A stretch of 64,000 nucleotides of DNA from Streptomyces chartreusis NRRL 3882. GTDB taxonomy: Bacteria > Actinomycetota > Actinomycetes > Streptomycetales > Streptomycetaceae. The stretch is taken from contig NZ_LT963352.1 in assembly GCF_900236475.1 (NCBI RefSeq), positions 3,410,001 through 3,474,000 of the forward strand, given 5' to 3'. A program made the translations under genes and the position numbers. The notes under the pieces were generated by a model. The model had not been told where the DNA came from and ran no database searches. It was given only the letters and a program-made list of their open reading frames with translations. Positions 43,361-55,204 of the stretch are shown here, one piece after another. How positions within the stretch are numbered: position 1 is the first letter of the stretch; each line of letters begins with the position of its first letter.

Positions 43361-44228
43361 CGCCCGGGACTTCGTCCTCCTCCTTGCTCTGCGTCGCCGT
43401 CCAGGAGGCGCAGAACAGCACCAGTTTCGAGGTGAAGTTGATCCACAGCAGCAGCGCGACGGGCACGCCGAACGCGCCGTACATGCTCTTCCCGGCCACG
43501 CCCTGCAAATAGCCGCTGAGCAGCAGCTTCAGCAGCTCGAAGCCGACCGCGCCGGTCAGCGCCGCGACGAGCAGACGGTGACGCGTGGGCTCCACGCCGG
43601 GCAGCAGTGTCAGGACGTAGAGCAGGAGCAGGAAGTCGGCGAGTACGGCGATCAGGAACGCGGCGATGTGCAGCAGGACTCCGCTCCAGCCGCCTTCGTC
43701 GATGCCCAGGTGCCGGGTGATCCAGCCGATCATCGCGGAGGCGACGGTGGAGGCGGCGATGGTGACGAGGAGCGCGCCGCCGAGGCCGATCAGGACGCCC
43801 GCGTCCTTGGCGTAGCGCAGGACCGGGTTCTCCTCCTCGGCGGGCAGCTCCCACACCGCGCGCAGGCACTCGCGCATCGAGCCGGCCCAGCTGACGCCGG
43901 TGAAGAACAGCAGGGCGCCGGCGATGAGGCCGATCGTGCCGGCGTTGTCCACCAGGCCTGCGATGTCCAGCTGGTCGGAGATGCCGGGCACCTGCTCGGC
44001 GAGCTTGTCCTGCAGCTTGTGCTGCTGCTCCGTGCTGAGCGTGGCGGCGGCGATGGTGGCGGACACCGTCAGCAGCGGGAACAGCGCGACGAAGCTCGTG
44101 AAGGTCATCGCGGCGGCCAGCCGTGTCCACTTCACGCGGTCCAGTCGCTCGTACGACCGCCACGCGTGGGTGATCATCAGCCGCTCCGCGAACGGCCCGA
44201 CGACCGGGAGCCTTTTCAGCCAGTCCAT
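43308..44228 (-). CDS. YihY/BrkB family membrane protein
   Basis: The 306-residue protein has about six transmembrane helices, with the family start RLAAAMTFTSFVALFPLL, then WELPAEEENP and the final GVPVALLLWINFTSKLVLF. YihY/BrkB proteins are probable transporters; the older RNase BN label is wrong. ATG 44228 overlaps the preceding gtrA-type gene by 13 bp, so it is the last gene of the unit that makes the lipid-linked pentose donor. Confidence 0.85.
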   Translation of the reverse strand: MDWLKRLPVVGPFAERLMITHAWRSYERLDRVKWTRLAAAMTFTSFVALFPLLTVSATIAAATLSTEQQHKLQDKLAEQVPGISDQLDIAGLVDNAGTIGLIAGALLFFTGVSWAGSMRECLRAVWELPAEEENPVLRYAKDAGVLIGLGGALLVTIAASTVASAMIGWITRHLGIDEGGWSGVLLHIAAFLIAVLADFLLLLYVLTLLPGVEPTRHRLLVAALTGAVGFELLKLLLSGYLQGVAGKSMYGAFGVPVALLLWINFTSKLVLFCASWTATQSKEEDEVPGVTGESGGAPDPAAANGG

Positions 44229-44668
44229 GATCCGACTCTGCCCTCCGCCCGGAAGACCCATGTACGGGTACCCCAGAACCGCAGAATCGTGGCCAGTGCC
44301 ATGCCGATGACCGCGCCGGAGACGGTGTCCGCGCGCTGCGAGGTGAGTCCGAGGCCGTAGTGGCTGACGGCCAGGCACAGCAGTTGTACGGCGGCCCCGG
44401 CGAGGTTCACCAGGAAGAAGACGGCGTACGGGCGCAGGCCCCGGACCCGCGTGTTCCGGTAGGTGCCGAGGGCGTTGCCCGCATAGGCGACCGAGCAGGC
44501 GGCCAGGAAGGACAGGGCCTTCGCGGTGAGCGGGCCGAGTCCGGCGGGCCCGCGCAGGCATGTGAAGAGGGCCAGGTCGACGGCGTAGGCGAGGAGACCG
44601 ACGGCGGCGAAACCCAGGAGCTCACGGCGGCAGGGGGCCGTGGGGCCCGACCACGCGCGCGTGGTCAC
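44216..44668 (-). CDS. GtrA family membrane protein
   Basis: The 150-residue protein has four transmembrane helices and ends in TRTWVFR, typical of GtrA proteins, which are thought to flip polyprenyl-phosphate sugars. In mycobacteria the GtrA-like Rv3789 lies beside dprE1/dprE2. GTG 44668 overlaps the TGA of the prenyltransferase gene (GTGA). It may help move polyprenylphosphoryl-arabinose across the membrane or recruit partners. Confidence 0.85.
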   Translation of the reverse strand: MTTRAWSGPTAPCRRELLGFAAVGLLAYAVDLALFTCLRGPAGLGPLTAKALSFLAACSVAYAGNALGTYRNTRVRGLRPYAVFFLVNLAGAAVQLLCLAVSHYGLGLTSQRADTVSGAVIGMALATILRFWGTRTWVFRAEGRVGSWTG

Positions 44669-45609
44669 CAATTGGCCACCGCCAGGCCGTACATCGCCAC
44701 CCATACCAGGCCGATGAGGGCGAGTGCCCGGTCGCGCAGGACGACGTCCTCGGGTTCGCCTGCCGTGCCGCGGTCGGCGAAGACGGCGTACCGGAGGATC
44801 GCGAGGACGAAGGCGACCATGGACAGCTGCCGCCAGGGCAGCACGCTGGTGTGCGGGACGCCGCCCTCCTCCATGGCCCACAGGCAGTAGCCGAGGACGG
44901 CGACACCGGCGGCGAGCTGCCAGACGAAGCGGAGGTAGCCGGTGGTGTACTCGGTGAGCAACGCGCGTGTGGCGCCCGCCGTTCCGGCCATCTGCACGGC
45001 TTCGGAGTAGCGCTTGGCCGACACCATGAACAGCGCGCCGAAGCCGGTCGTGATCAGGAACCAGCGCGACAGCGGGATGCCGAGGGCGAGCCCGCCGATC
45101 ATCGCCCGCATCAGGAAGCCGGTCGTGACGACGACGAGGTCGACGACGAGGACGTGCTTGAGGCTGACGCAGTAGGCCAGTTGCATGCCCAGGTAGGCGG
45201 TCAGCAGGGCGGCGACGGCCGGGGAGCAGACCCAGAGCGCGGCGGCGGGCGCGAGGACGGCGAGGCCGCCGCCGACGGCGTAGGCGAGAGGCACGGGGAC
45301 CTGCCCGGCGGCCACCGGGCGGTGCCGCTTGGTGGGGTGGACGCGGTCGGCGTCGGCGTCTCGGGCGTCGTTGACGAGGTAGACGGCGGCGGCGCAGGCG
45401 GTGAAGAGGAGGAAGACGAGGGCGAGTTGGATCAGGGCGTGCCGGGAGAAGAGCTCGCCGGCGGCCGCCGGGGCGGCGGCCACCAGGACGTTCTTCACCC
45501 ACTGCTTGGGACGCGCGGTCCGGAGGAGGCCGGCCAGGAGACCGCCCTTGCGGGGTGCCGCGGGCCGCTCCTCGTGGCCGCGCTGCCGCAGGATGGCCGT
45601 CTCAGTCAT
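44665..45609 (-). CDS. polyprenyl-phosphate phosphoribosyltransferase (UbiA family, Rv3806c-like)
   Basis: The 314-residue protein is a UbiA-fold enzyme with about nine transmembrane helices. RPKQWVKNVLV opens the domain and the metal-binding LVNDARDADADRVHPTKRHR (Asn80 onward) is typical of decaprenyl-phosphate phosphoribosyltransferase, which joins PRPP to polyprenyl phosphate. It overlaps the PAP2 gene by 8 bp. Together with DprE1 and DprE2 encoded divergently, it gives the lipid-linked arabinose route. Confidence 0.9.
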   Translation of the reverse strand: MTETAILRQRGHEERPAAPRKGGLLAGLLRTARPKQWVKNVLVAAAPAAAGELFSRHALIQLALVFLLFTACAAAVYLVNDARDADADRVHPTKRHRPVAAGQVPVPLAYAVGGGLAVLAPAAALWVCSPAVAALLTAYLGMQLAYCVSLKHVLVVDLVVVTTGFLMRAMIGGLALGIPLSRWFLITTGFGALFMVSAKRYSEAVQMAGTAGATRALLTEYTTGYLRFVWQLAAGVAVLGYCLWAMEEGGVPHTSVLPWRQLSMVAFVLAILRYAVFADRGTAGEPEDVVLRDRALALIGLVWVAMYGLAVANW

Positions 45610-46123
45610 GGTGGGCCGCTCCCTTCATCCAGCGGGCGCCGAGCCGGGCCGTGAGCGCGCCGAGGGCCGCGCCCGCCGCGACGTCCGAGGGGTAGTGGAC
45701 GCCCGCCACCAGCCGCGAGACGCACACGGCGGCGGCGAGCGGCGGGACGGCGCGCGCTCCCAGGGCGCCGAAGGCGACGGCGGCGGCAGCGGCGGAGGTG
45801 GCGTGCGAGCTGGGGAAGGAGTGCCGGCCGGCGGTGCGCACCAGGGGCTCGACGTGTGCGGGGCGCGGGCGGCGCACGACCCGCTTCACCCCCATGCTGA
45901 CGAGGTGCGCCCCCGCGGTGAGCGCCGTCCCGCGCAGCCAGGCGCCGCGTCTCCTGCCGTCGACGGCGGCTCCGGCGAGCCCCGCCGCCAGCCACAGCGC
46001 CGCGTGCTCACCCGCCCAGGACAGGGCGCGTGCGGCGCCTGCCACGCGCGGGTCGGTGCCGCACGCCCTGAGCGCCGAAACGATCCGGTGGTCCATGTCG
46101 TGCAGGTCGTCGAGGTCGTCCAT
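45602..46123 (-). CDS. PAP2 phosphatase (Rv3807c-like, phosphoribosyl lipid phosphatase)
   Basis: The 173-residue membrane protein has the three PAP2 motifs: KRVVRRPRP, PSSHATS and SRLVAGVHYPSD. In the mycobacterial pathway the corresponding enzyme removes the 5-phosphate from polyprenylphosphoryl-phosphoribose. It is the first gene of the leftward unit, overlaps the prenyltransferase gene by 8 bp and diverges from dprE1. Confidence 0.88.
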   Translation of the reverse strand: MDDLDDLHDMDHRIVSALRACGTDPRVAGAARALSWAGEHAALWLAAGLAGAAVDGRRRGAWLRGTALTAGAHLVSMGVKRVVRRPRPAHVEPLVRTAGRHSFPSSHATSAAAAAVAFGALGARAVPPLAAAVCVSRLVAGVHYPSDVAAGAALGALTARLGARWMKGAAHHD

Positions 46124-46256
46124 GTGGACTCACTGTTCACGCCCACCTGGCCTGAACTCCGGCAATATTGAGCGACATCCCATTAATCACCCGTTTCGGG
46201 GAGGGCTGCCATGTTCTCTAACTAATAGCTCACATGGGGGCGATACGGTCACGAAC
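46124..46256. promoter_or_regulatory. divergent promoter region of the arabinose-donor locus
   Basis: This 133-bp AT-richer gap separates the two divergent units. It contains AATATTGAG and CATTAATCACC stretches and a TAATAG hexamer. I cannot assign boxes with confidence. Confidence 0.3.
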
Positions 46257-47636
46257 ATGTCTGCCGACACCGATTCCGTCCCGGACGTCACGGGCCTGGA
46301 CCACACCACCGTCACCGGCTGGGGCCGCACCGCTCCCACCGCCGCCCGGCTGATCCGCCCGCGGACGTACGAGGAGGCCGCGGCGGCCGTCCGCGACTGC
46401 GGGGCGCGCGGCGGGATCCCCCGGGGCCTGGGACGGGCGTACGGGGACGCGGCGCAGAACGCGGGCGGGTCCGTGCTCGACATGACGGGCCTGGACCGCG
46501 TCCACGCGATCGACGCAGACGGCGGCACCGTGCTGTGCGACGCGGGCGTCTCCCTGCACCGGCTGATGGAGGTGCTGTTGCCGCTCGGCTGGTTCGTGCC
46601 GGTCACCCCGGGCACGCGCTACGTCACCGTCGGCGGGGCGATCGGCGCCGACATCCACGGCAAGAACCACCACGTCTCGGGCTCCTTCGCGCGCCACGTG
46701 CTGGCCCTCGAACTGCTCACCGCCGACGGCGAGATCCGCACGGTGATCCCCGGCACGCCCCTGTTCGACGCCACCGCGGGCGGCATGGGACTGACCGGGG
46801 TGATCCTCACCGCGACGATCCGGCTCCAGCCGGTCCAGACCTCGCTGATGTCGGTCGACACCGAACGCGCGGCGGATCTCGACGACCTGATGGCCCGGCT
46901 GGCGGCCACCGACCAGCGCTACCGCTACTCGGTCGCCTGGGTCGACCTGCTGGCCCGGGGCGCCGCCACCGGCCGCGCGGTGCTCACCCGCGGCGACCAC
47001 GCCCCCCTGGACGCCCTCCCCGCCCGCCTGCGCCGGGACCCGCTGTCCTTCCGCACGCCCCGCTTGCCGTCCGCCGCCGTCCTCCCCGAGGGCCTGCTCA
47101 GCCGCACGACCGTGGGCCTCTTCAACGAGCTCTGGTACCACAAGGCCCCCCGCTCGCGGTCCGGCCAACTCCAGCGCATCTCCGCCTTCTTCCACCCCCT
47201 CGACGGCGTCCCCCACTGGAACCGCGTCTACGGCCGGAGCGGTTTCGTGCAGTACCAGTTCGTCGTCGGCTACGGCCAGGAGGACGCCCTGCGCCGCATC
47301 GTGCGCCGCATCTCGGAGCGCCGCTGCCCGTCCTTCCTGGCGGTCCTCAAGCGCTTCGGGGAGTCCGACCCGGGCTGGCTGTCCTTCCCGGTCCCCGGCT
47401 GGACGCTGGCGCTGGACATCCCGGCGGGCCTGCCCGGCCTCGGCGCGTTCCTCGACGAACTCGACGAGGAGGTCGCCACCGCCGGCGGACGCGTCTACCT
47501 CGCCAAGGACGCCCGGCTGCGCCCGGAACTGCTCGCGGTCATGTACCCACGGCTGGACGACTTCCGGGCGCTGCGGGCGGAACTGGATCCGCACGGGGTC
47601 TTCACGTCCGATCTGTCCCGCCGCCTCAGCCTCTAG
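46257..47636 (+). CDS. dprE1: decaprenylphosphoryl-beta-D-ribose 2-oxidase, DprE1-type
   Basis: The 459-residue FAD enzyme oxidises the 2-hydroxyl of polyprenylphosphoryl-ribose. The PCMH FAD domain shows PRGLGRAYGDAA and GADIHGKNHHVSGSF; the C-terminal substrate domain shows GFVQYQFVV and GRVYLAKDARL. Mycobacterium tuberculosis DprE1 has Cys387 in a PGWNICVD context, the covalent target of benzothiazinones; here the aligned sequence is PGWTLALD, with Ala385 at that place. ATG 46257. It is followed by the reductase gene dprE2 45 bp later. Confidence 0.92.
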   Translation: MSADTDSVPDVTGLDHTTVTGWGRTAPTAARLIRPRTYEEAAAAVRDCGARGGIPRGLGRAYGDAAQNAGGSVLDMTGLDRVHAIDADGGTVLCDAGVSLHRLMEVLLPLGWFVPVTPGTRYVTVGGAIGADIHGKNHHVSGSFARHVLALELLTADGEIRTVIPGTPLFDATAGGMGLTGVILTATIRLQPVQTSLMSVDTERAADLDDLMARLAATDQRYRYSVAWVDLLARGAATGRAVLTRGDHAPLDALPARLRRDPLSFRTPRLPSAAVLPEGLLSRTTVGLFNELWYHKAPRSRSGQLQRISAFFHPLDGVPHWNRVYGRSGFVQYQFVVGYGQEDALRRIVRRISERRCPSFLAVLKRFGESDPGWLSFPVPGWTLALDIPAGLPGLGAFLDELDEEVATAGGRVYLAKDARLRPELLAVMYPRLDDFRALRAELDPHGVFTSDLSRRLSL

Positions 47637-47681
47637 CGCAGGCACAGGCACCGGCACACCAGGCAACCTCTAGGAGCTGTC

Positions 47682-48437
47682 ATGAAGGACGCCTTCGGTC
47701 TCCCCCAGTCCCTGCTCGTCCTCGGCGGTACGTCGGAGATCGCGCTGGCCACCGCCCGCCGGCTGATCGCCCGCCGTACCCGCACGGTCTGGCTGGCAGG
47801 CCGCCCGTCGCCCGCGCTGGAGGAGGCCGCAGGGCGGTTGCGCGGGCTGGGGGCCGATGTGCACACCGTCGCCTTCGACGCGCTCGACCCCTCCTCCCAC
47901 GAGGCCGTGCTGGGCAAGGTCTTCGCCGAGGGCGACATCGACATGGTGCTGCTCGCCTTCGGCCTCCTCGGCGACCAGGCCCGCGACGAGCGGGACCCGG
48001 AGGCGGCGGTGCGGGTCGCGCAGACCAACTACACCGGCGCGGTCTCGGCGGGCCTGGTGTGCGCCCGCTCGCTCCAGTCCCAGGGGCACGGCTCGCTGGT
48101 CGTCATGTCCTCCGTCGCGGGCGAGCGGGCCCGCCGCGCGAACTTCATCTACGGCTCCAGCAAGGCCGGACTCGACGCCTTCGCCCAGGGGCTGGGCGAC
48201 GCGCTGCACGGCACGGGCGTGCACGTCATGGTCGTACGCCCCGGGTTCGTCCGGACGCGGATGACCGCCGGACTGCCCGAGGCACCCCTCGCGACGACGC
48301 CCGAGGCGGTGGCGACGGCCGTCGAGCTGGGGCTGCGGCGCCGCTCGGAGACGGTGTGGGTGCCGGGCGCGCTGCGCGTGGTGATGTCGGCGCTGCGGCA
48401 CATGCCGCGCGGGGTGTTCCGGCGGCTGCCGATCTGA
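47682..48437 (+). CDS. dprE2: decaprenylphospho-erythropentofuranosid-2-ulose 2-reductase, DprE2-type
   Basis: The 251-residue protein is a short-chain dehydrogenase with the NAD(P) fold VLGGTSEIALA (~residues 12-22), VVMSSVAGER and catalytic Tyr157-xxx-Lys161 in YGSSK. It reduces the DprE1 product to polyprenylphosphoryl-arabinofuranose. A ribosome binding site (AGGAGC) precedes ATG 47682. It ends the rightward unit. Confidence 0.92.
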   Translation: MKDAFGLPQSLLVLGGTSEIALATARRLIARRTRTVWLAGRPSPALEEAAGRLRGLGADVHTVAFDALDPSSHEAVLGKVFAEGDIDMVLLAFGLLGDQARDERDPEAAVRVAQTNYTGAVSAGLVCARSLQSQGHGSLVVMSSVAGERARRANFIYGSSKAGLDAFAQGLGDALHGTGVHVMVVRPGFVRTRMTAGLPEAPLATTPEAVATAVELGLRRRSETVWVPGALRVVMSALRHMPRGVFRRLPI

Positions 48438-48449
48438 CCTACCGGCGGA

Positions 48450-49028
48450 TCACCAGGTCGGGACCGAGCCGCGCTCCACGTGTCCGGCCTGGGGCGGGAC
48501 GACCGAGCCGCCGAAGGGGAACTCGCGGAGCTTGCGCCAGACGCCGTCGGCGCCCTGTTCGTAGAGGGCGAAGCCGGTGCACGGCCACTCGGCCTCGTAG
48601 CCGGCGAGTTCCTCGAAGGCGCGGTCCATGGCCGCCTCGTCGATGCCGTGCGCCACGGTGACGTGGGGGTGGTACGGGAACTGCAGTTCGCGTGCGACCG
48701 GCCCGGCGGGGTCGCGGACCTGATCCTGGAGCCGCGTGCAGGCCTCCGCTCCCGCGACGACCCGGACGAAGACGACCGGGGACAGGGGCCGGAAGGTGCC
48801 GGTCCCCGACAGCCGCATCGGGAACGGCCGGCCGGCCGCGGCGACCTCGGTCAGGTGCGCCTCGACGGCCGGCAGGGCGGACTCGTCGATCTCCGTCGGC
48901 GGCAGCAGGGTGACGTGCGTGGGGATGCCGTGAGCCGCGGCGTCGCCGAAGCCCGCGCGCAGCTGCTGAAGCCGGCTGCCGTGAGGCTCCGGGACCGCGA
49001 TCGAGACACCGATCGTTACGGTCCCCAC
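48450..49028 (-). CDS. 2'-5' RNA ligase/LigT-like 2H phosphoesterase
   Basis: The 192-residue protein has the two HxT motifs of the 2H phosphoesterase superfamily, THVTLLPP and HPHVTVAHG. Such proteins open cyclic 2',3'-phosphates or ligate RNA 2'-5'. GTG 49028 has AGGAGA six bases upstream. It converges on dprE2 with a 12-bp gap and lies downstream of nothing obviously related. Confidence 0.85.
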   Translation of the reverse strand: MGTVTIGVSIAVPEPHGSRLQQLRAGFGDAAAHGIPTHVTLLPPTEIDESALPAVEAHLTEVAAAGRPFPMRLSGTGTFRPLSPVVFVRVVAGAEACTRLQDQVRDPAGPVARELQFPYHPHVTVAHGIDEAAMDRAFEELAGYEAEWPCTGFALYEQGADGVWRKLREFPFGGSVVPPQAGHVERGSVPTW

Positions 49029-49169
49029 GTCGTCTCCTGTCGTTAAGTTTGCGGGTCGCTGATACGACCACCCGGTTATCGACTGTACGGCCACGACCCG
49101 GTTACAGGCAGGCGCAACCGGAGTGATGTACAGCGCTGTGCGGTGGTACGGCCGTGCGCGGGAGCGGGT

Positions 49170-53103
<3,934 letters not shown>

Positions 53104-53118
53104 GCGCGTACGGCCCGG

Positions 53119-53478
53119 TCAGCCGCCGCCGCTGCCGGAGCCGGAGCAGCCGAAGCCGCCCCGGTCGACGGCCTCGCTGCGGCTGAAGGTGCCGTTGTCG
53201 GCGTAGCGGCCGCTGACGTCGGCGTCGTAGTACCAGTCGGCGTTCGTGGTGCTGGTCTTGCCGGTCTTCTTGCGGCCCTTGCCGGAGGAGGAGGACGAGG
53301 AGCCCGACTTGCAGTTCTTGTCGGCGACGATCTTGTAGCCGTTGATGTAGTCGTAGCTGTCCCGGTCCACGCAGCGGCGGTCCGGGTCGGAGCCGCATGC
53401 GGACAGGGCCGCCGCGAGGACACCCATGCCGCCCAGCACCACCGTGCTGGAGCGCAGTCGTCGCCGTGTTTCAGCCAT
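53119..53478 (-). CDS. small secreted lipoprotein
   Basis: The 119-residue protein has a lipoprotein signal (VVLGGMGVLAAALSAC, Cys ~26), followed by CVDRDSYDYINGYKIV, a Ser/Gly/Lys-rich spacer and a Gly/Ser-rich C-terminus. ATG 53478 is chosen for its GGGGAGA site. It lies 15 bp upstream of the ATP-grasp gene in one operon and may correspond to YgiB-type partners. Function is unknown. Confidence 0.75.
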   Translation of the reverse strand: MAETRRRLRSSTVVLGGMGVLAAALSACGSDPDRRCVDRDSYDYINGYKIVADKNCKSGSSSSSSGKGRKKTGKTSTTNADWYYDADVSGRYADNGTFSRSEAVDRGGFGCSGSGSGGG

Positions 53479-53614
53479 TGCGTGTCTCCCCGTGTCCCCG
53501 TGTCCCCGTGCACTGCGTGTCTCTGTCATGTACTGCCGAGCGGCCAGCCTAGAGACCGGTGTGAACGGACGTACATGACCCCCCGGTTCACGCCCCCTCC
53601 CCTACTGTCGTTTT

Positions 53615-54469
53615 GTGATCTTTGGATTGGTGTGCGCCCTTGATGCGGCGGTCTGCTTCGGTACGGCGACGGTGTTGCAGGCGATGGCCGCGCGGGCGGT
53701 GGCGAGCGGCCCGGGCGGGGACGTGGCGCTGTTGTGGCGGGCGCTGCGGCAGTGGCGGTATCTGGCCGGGCTCGGGATGGACGGGCTCGGCTTCCTGCTC
53801 CAGATCGTCGCGCTGCGGTCGGTGCCGATCTACGCCGTGGGGGCGGCGCTGGCCGCGAGCCTCGCGGTGACGGCCGTGGTCGCGGCGCGGCTGCTCGGGG
53901 TGCGGCTGAGCCGTATGGAGTGGGCGGCGGTGGGGGTGGTGTGCGCCGGGCTCGCGCTGCTGGGGTCGGCGTCCGGTGCGGAGGGCGACGAGGGCGGGCC
54001 GGTCTGGCTGAAGTGGGCCATGCTCGCGGCGGCGGGCGGGGTGCTGCTGCTCGGGTCGGTGGGCGGGCGGTTGCCGGAGCGGGGACGGGCGCTCGCGCTC
54101 GGGTTGGGCGCCGGGCTCGGGTTCGGGGTGGTGGAGGTGGCGGTGCGGCTCATCGACGGGCTGGCGCCCGGTGCGCTCGCCACGAACCCGGCGGTGTACG
54201 CGCTGCTGCTCGGCGGCGGGGCCGCGTTCCTGTTGCTGACCTCCGCCCTCCAGCGCGGGTCGGTGACGACGGCGACCGCCGGGCTGGTGCTCGGGGAGAC
54301 CGTCGCGCCCGCGCTGATCGGCGTGGTGTGGCTCGGGGACCGTACGCGGCCGGGGCTGGGCTGGCTGGCGGTGTTCGGTTTCGCGGTGGCGGTGGCCGGG
54401 GCGCTGGTGTTGTCGCGGTTCGGTCAGGCGCCGGTCGAGCAGGGCGCGAGCACGGTTACGCCCAGGTGA
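53615..54469 (+). CDS. DMT superfamily (EamA-like) transporter
   Basis: The 284-residue protein has nine or ten transmembrane helices in two repeats (e.g. GLGFLLQIVALRSVPIYAVGAAL and GSVTTATAGLVLGETVAPALIGV), typical of drug/metabolite transporters. GTG 53615 has no ribosome binding site; TACTGT (53603-53608) is placed for a leaderless transcript. It could export the product of the adjacent aminobenzoate cluster, though that is only positional. Confidence 0.8.
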   Translation: MIFGLVCALDAAVCFGTATVLQAMAARAVASGPGGDVALLWRALRQWRYLAGLGMDGLGFLLQIVALRSVPIYAVGAALAASLAVTAVVAARLLGVRLSRMEWAAVGVVCAGLALLGSASGAEGDEGGPVWLKWAMLAAAGGVLLLGSVGGRLPERGRALALGLGAGLGFGVVEVAVRLIDGLAPGALATNPAVYALLLGGGAAFLLLTSALQRGSVTTATAGLVLGETVAPALIGVVWLGDRTRPGLGWLAVFGFAVAVAGALVLSRFGQAPVEQGASTVTPR

Positions 54470-54595
54470 TCGGGGAGCTCACGCCCAGGTGATCCGGGGT
54501 GTTTCCCACGTGCCGGAAAGCTTCACTTTCCGGACGATCGGAAAATTGTTTGTTGAATCTTGAACGCGGGTGAACCGCTTTCCGTATGGGACGGC

Positions 54596-55174
54596 GTGAC
54601 CAGTAATCCCGTCACGGTCACCGTGGCCTATCGCGTGACGCCGGGCCGTGCGGCCGACTTCCACTCCTGGGGGTGGGCCATGCTGGGCGCGACCGCGCGG
54701 CAACCGGGGTTTCTGGGGGGTGGGGTACTTGTCGACGGAGGGGCGGAGTGGCATGTCGTCTATCGCTTCGCCAGCGAGGGTTCGGCCCTGGCCTGGGAGG
54801 CATCGCCTTCCCGGGCACAGTGGGACGGCCGGCTGGACGGGCTCGCCCAGGAGACGGAGCGCAGGCGGGTACCGGGGCCCCGGGCCTGGTTCGAGGCGCA
54901 GACTCTGACACCCGCGCCGCCGGCTCCGCCGTCGAAATGGAAACTGTGGTTCGTGAATATGAGCGCGGTTTTTCCGCCGGTGCTCCTGTTCAATCTGACG
55001 GTGCTTCCCTATCTCGGTGACCTCAATGCGCTGATCCGCACGTTGTTGTTGTGTCTGTGCGTGACGGCCCTTGTCACCTGGATTCTCATGCCGCGGCTCC
55101 AGCGTTTCTTCAGGAAATGGCTGTACCCGTCGCTCCAGGCGCTCCGCGGACGGCACAAACGCCGGGCCACGTAG
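54596..55174 (+). CDS. antibiotic biosynthesis monooxygenase (ABM) domain membrane protein
   Basis: The 192-residue protein has an N-terminal ABM-type ferredoxin-like domain (VTVTVAYRVTPGRAADFHSWGWAM, to ~residue 105) and two C-terminal transmembrane helices (FPPVLLFNLTVLPYL and LLLCLCVTALVTWILM) with a basic tail. ABM/DUF4440-like domains include small oxygenases and heme-type monooxygenases; a membrane form is common in streptomycetes. GTG 54596 is used; TTG 54560 is an alternative. It lies 30 bp before pabAB and may be co-transcribed. Confidence 0.65.
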   Translation: MTSNPVTVTVAYRVTPGRAADFHSWGWAMLGATARQPGFLGGGVLVDGGAEWHVVYRFASEGSALAWEASPSRAQWDGRLDGLAQETERRRVPGPRAWFEAQTLTPAPPAPPSKWKLWFVNMSAVFPPVLLFNLTVLPYLGDLNALIRTLLLCLCVTALVTWILMPRLQRFFRKWLYPSLQALRGRHKRRAT

Positions 55175-55204
55175 GCCCGCGAACGAACAGAGGGAGGTGG
55201 GCGG

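Noticed and set aside
46257..47636. L-gulonolactone oxidase or other sugar oxidase
   Set aside because: GADIHGKNHH, the substrate-domain motifs and the adjacent DprE2, phosphoribosyltransferase and phosphatase genes fit DprE1.
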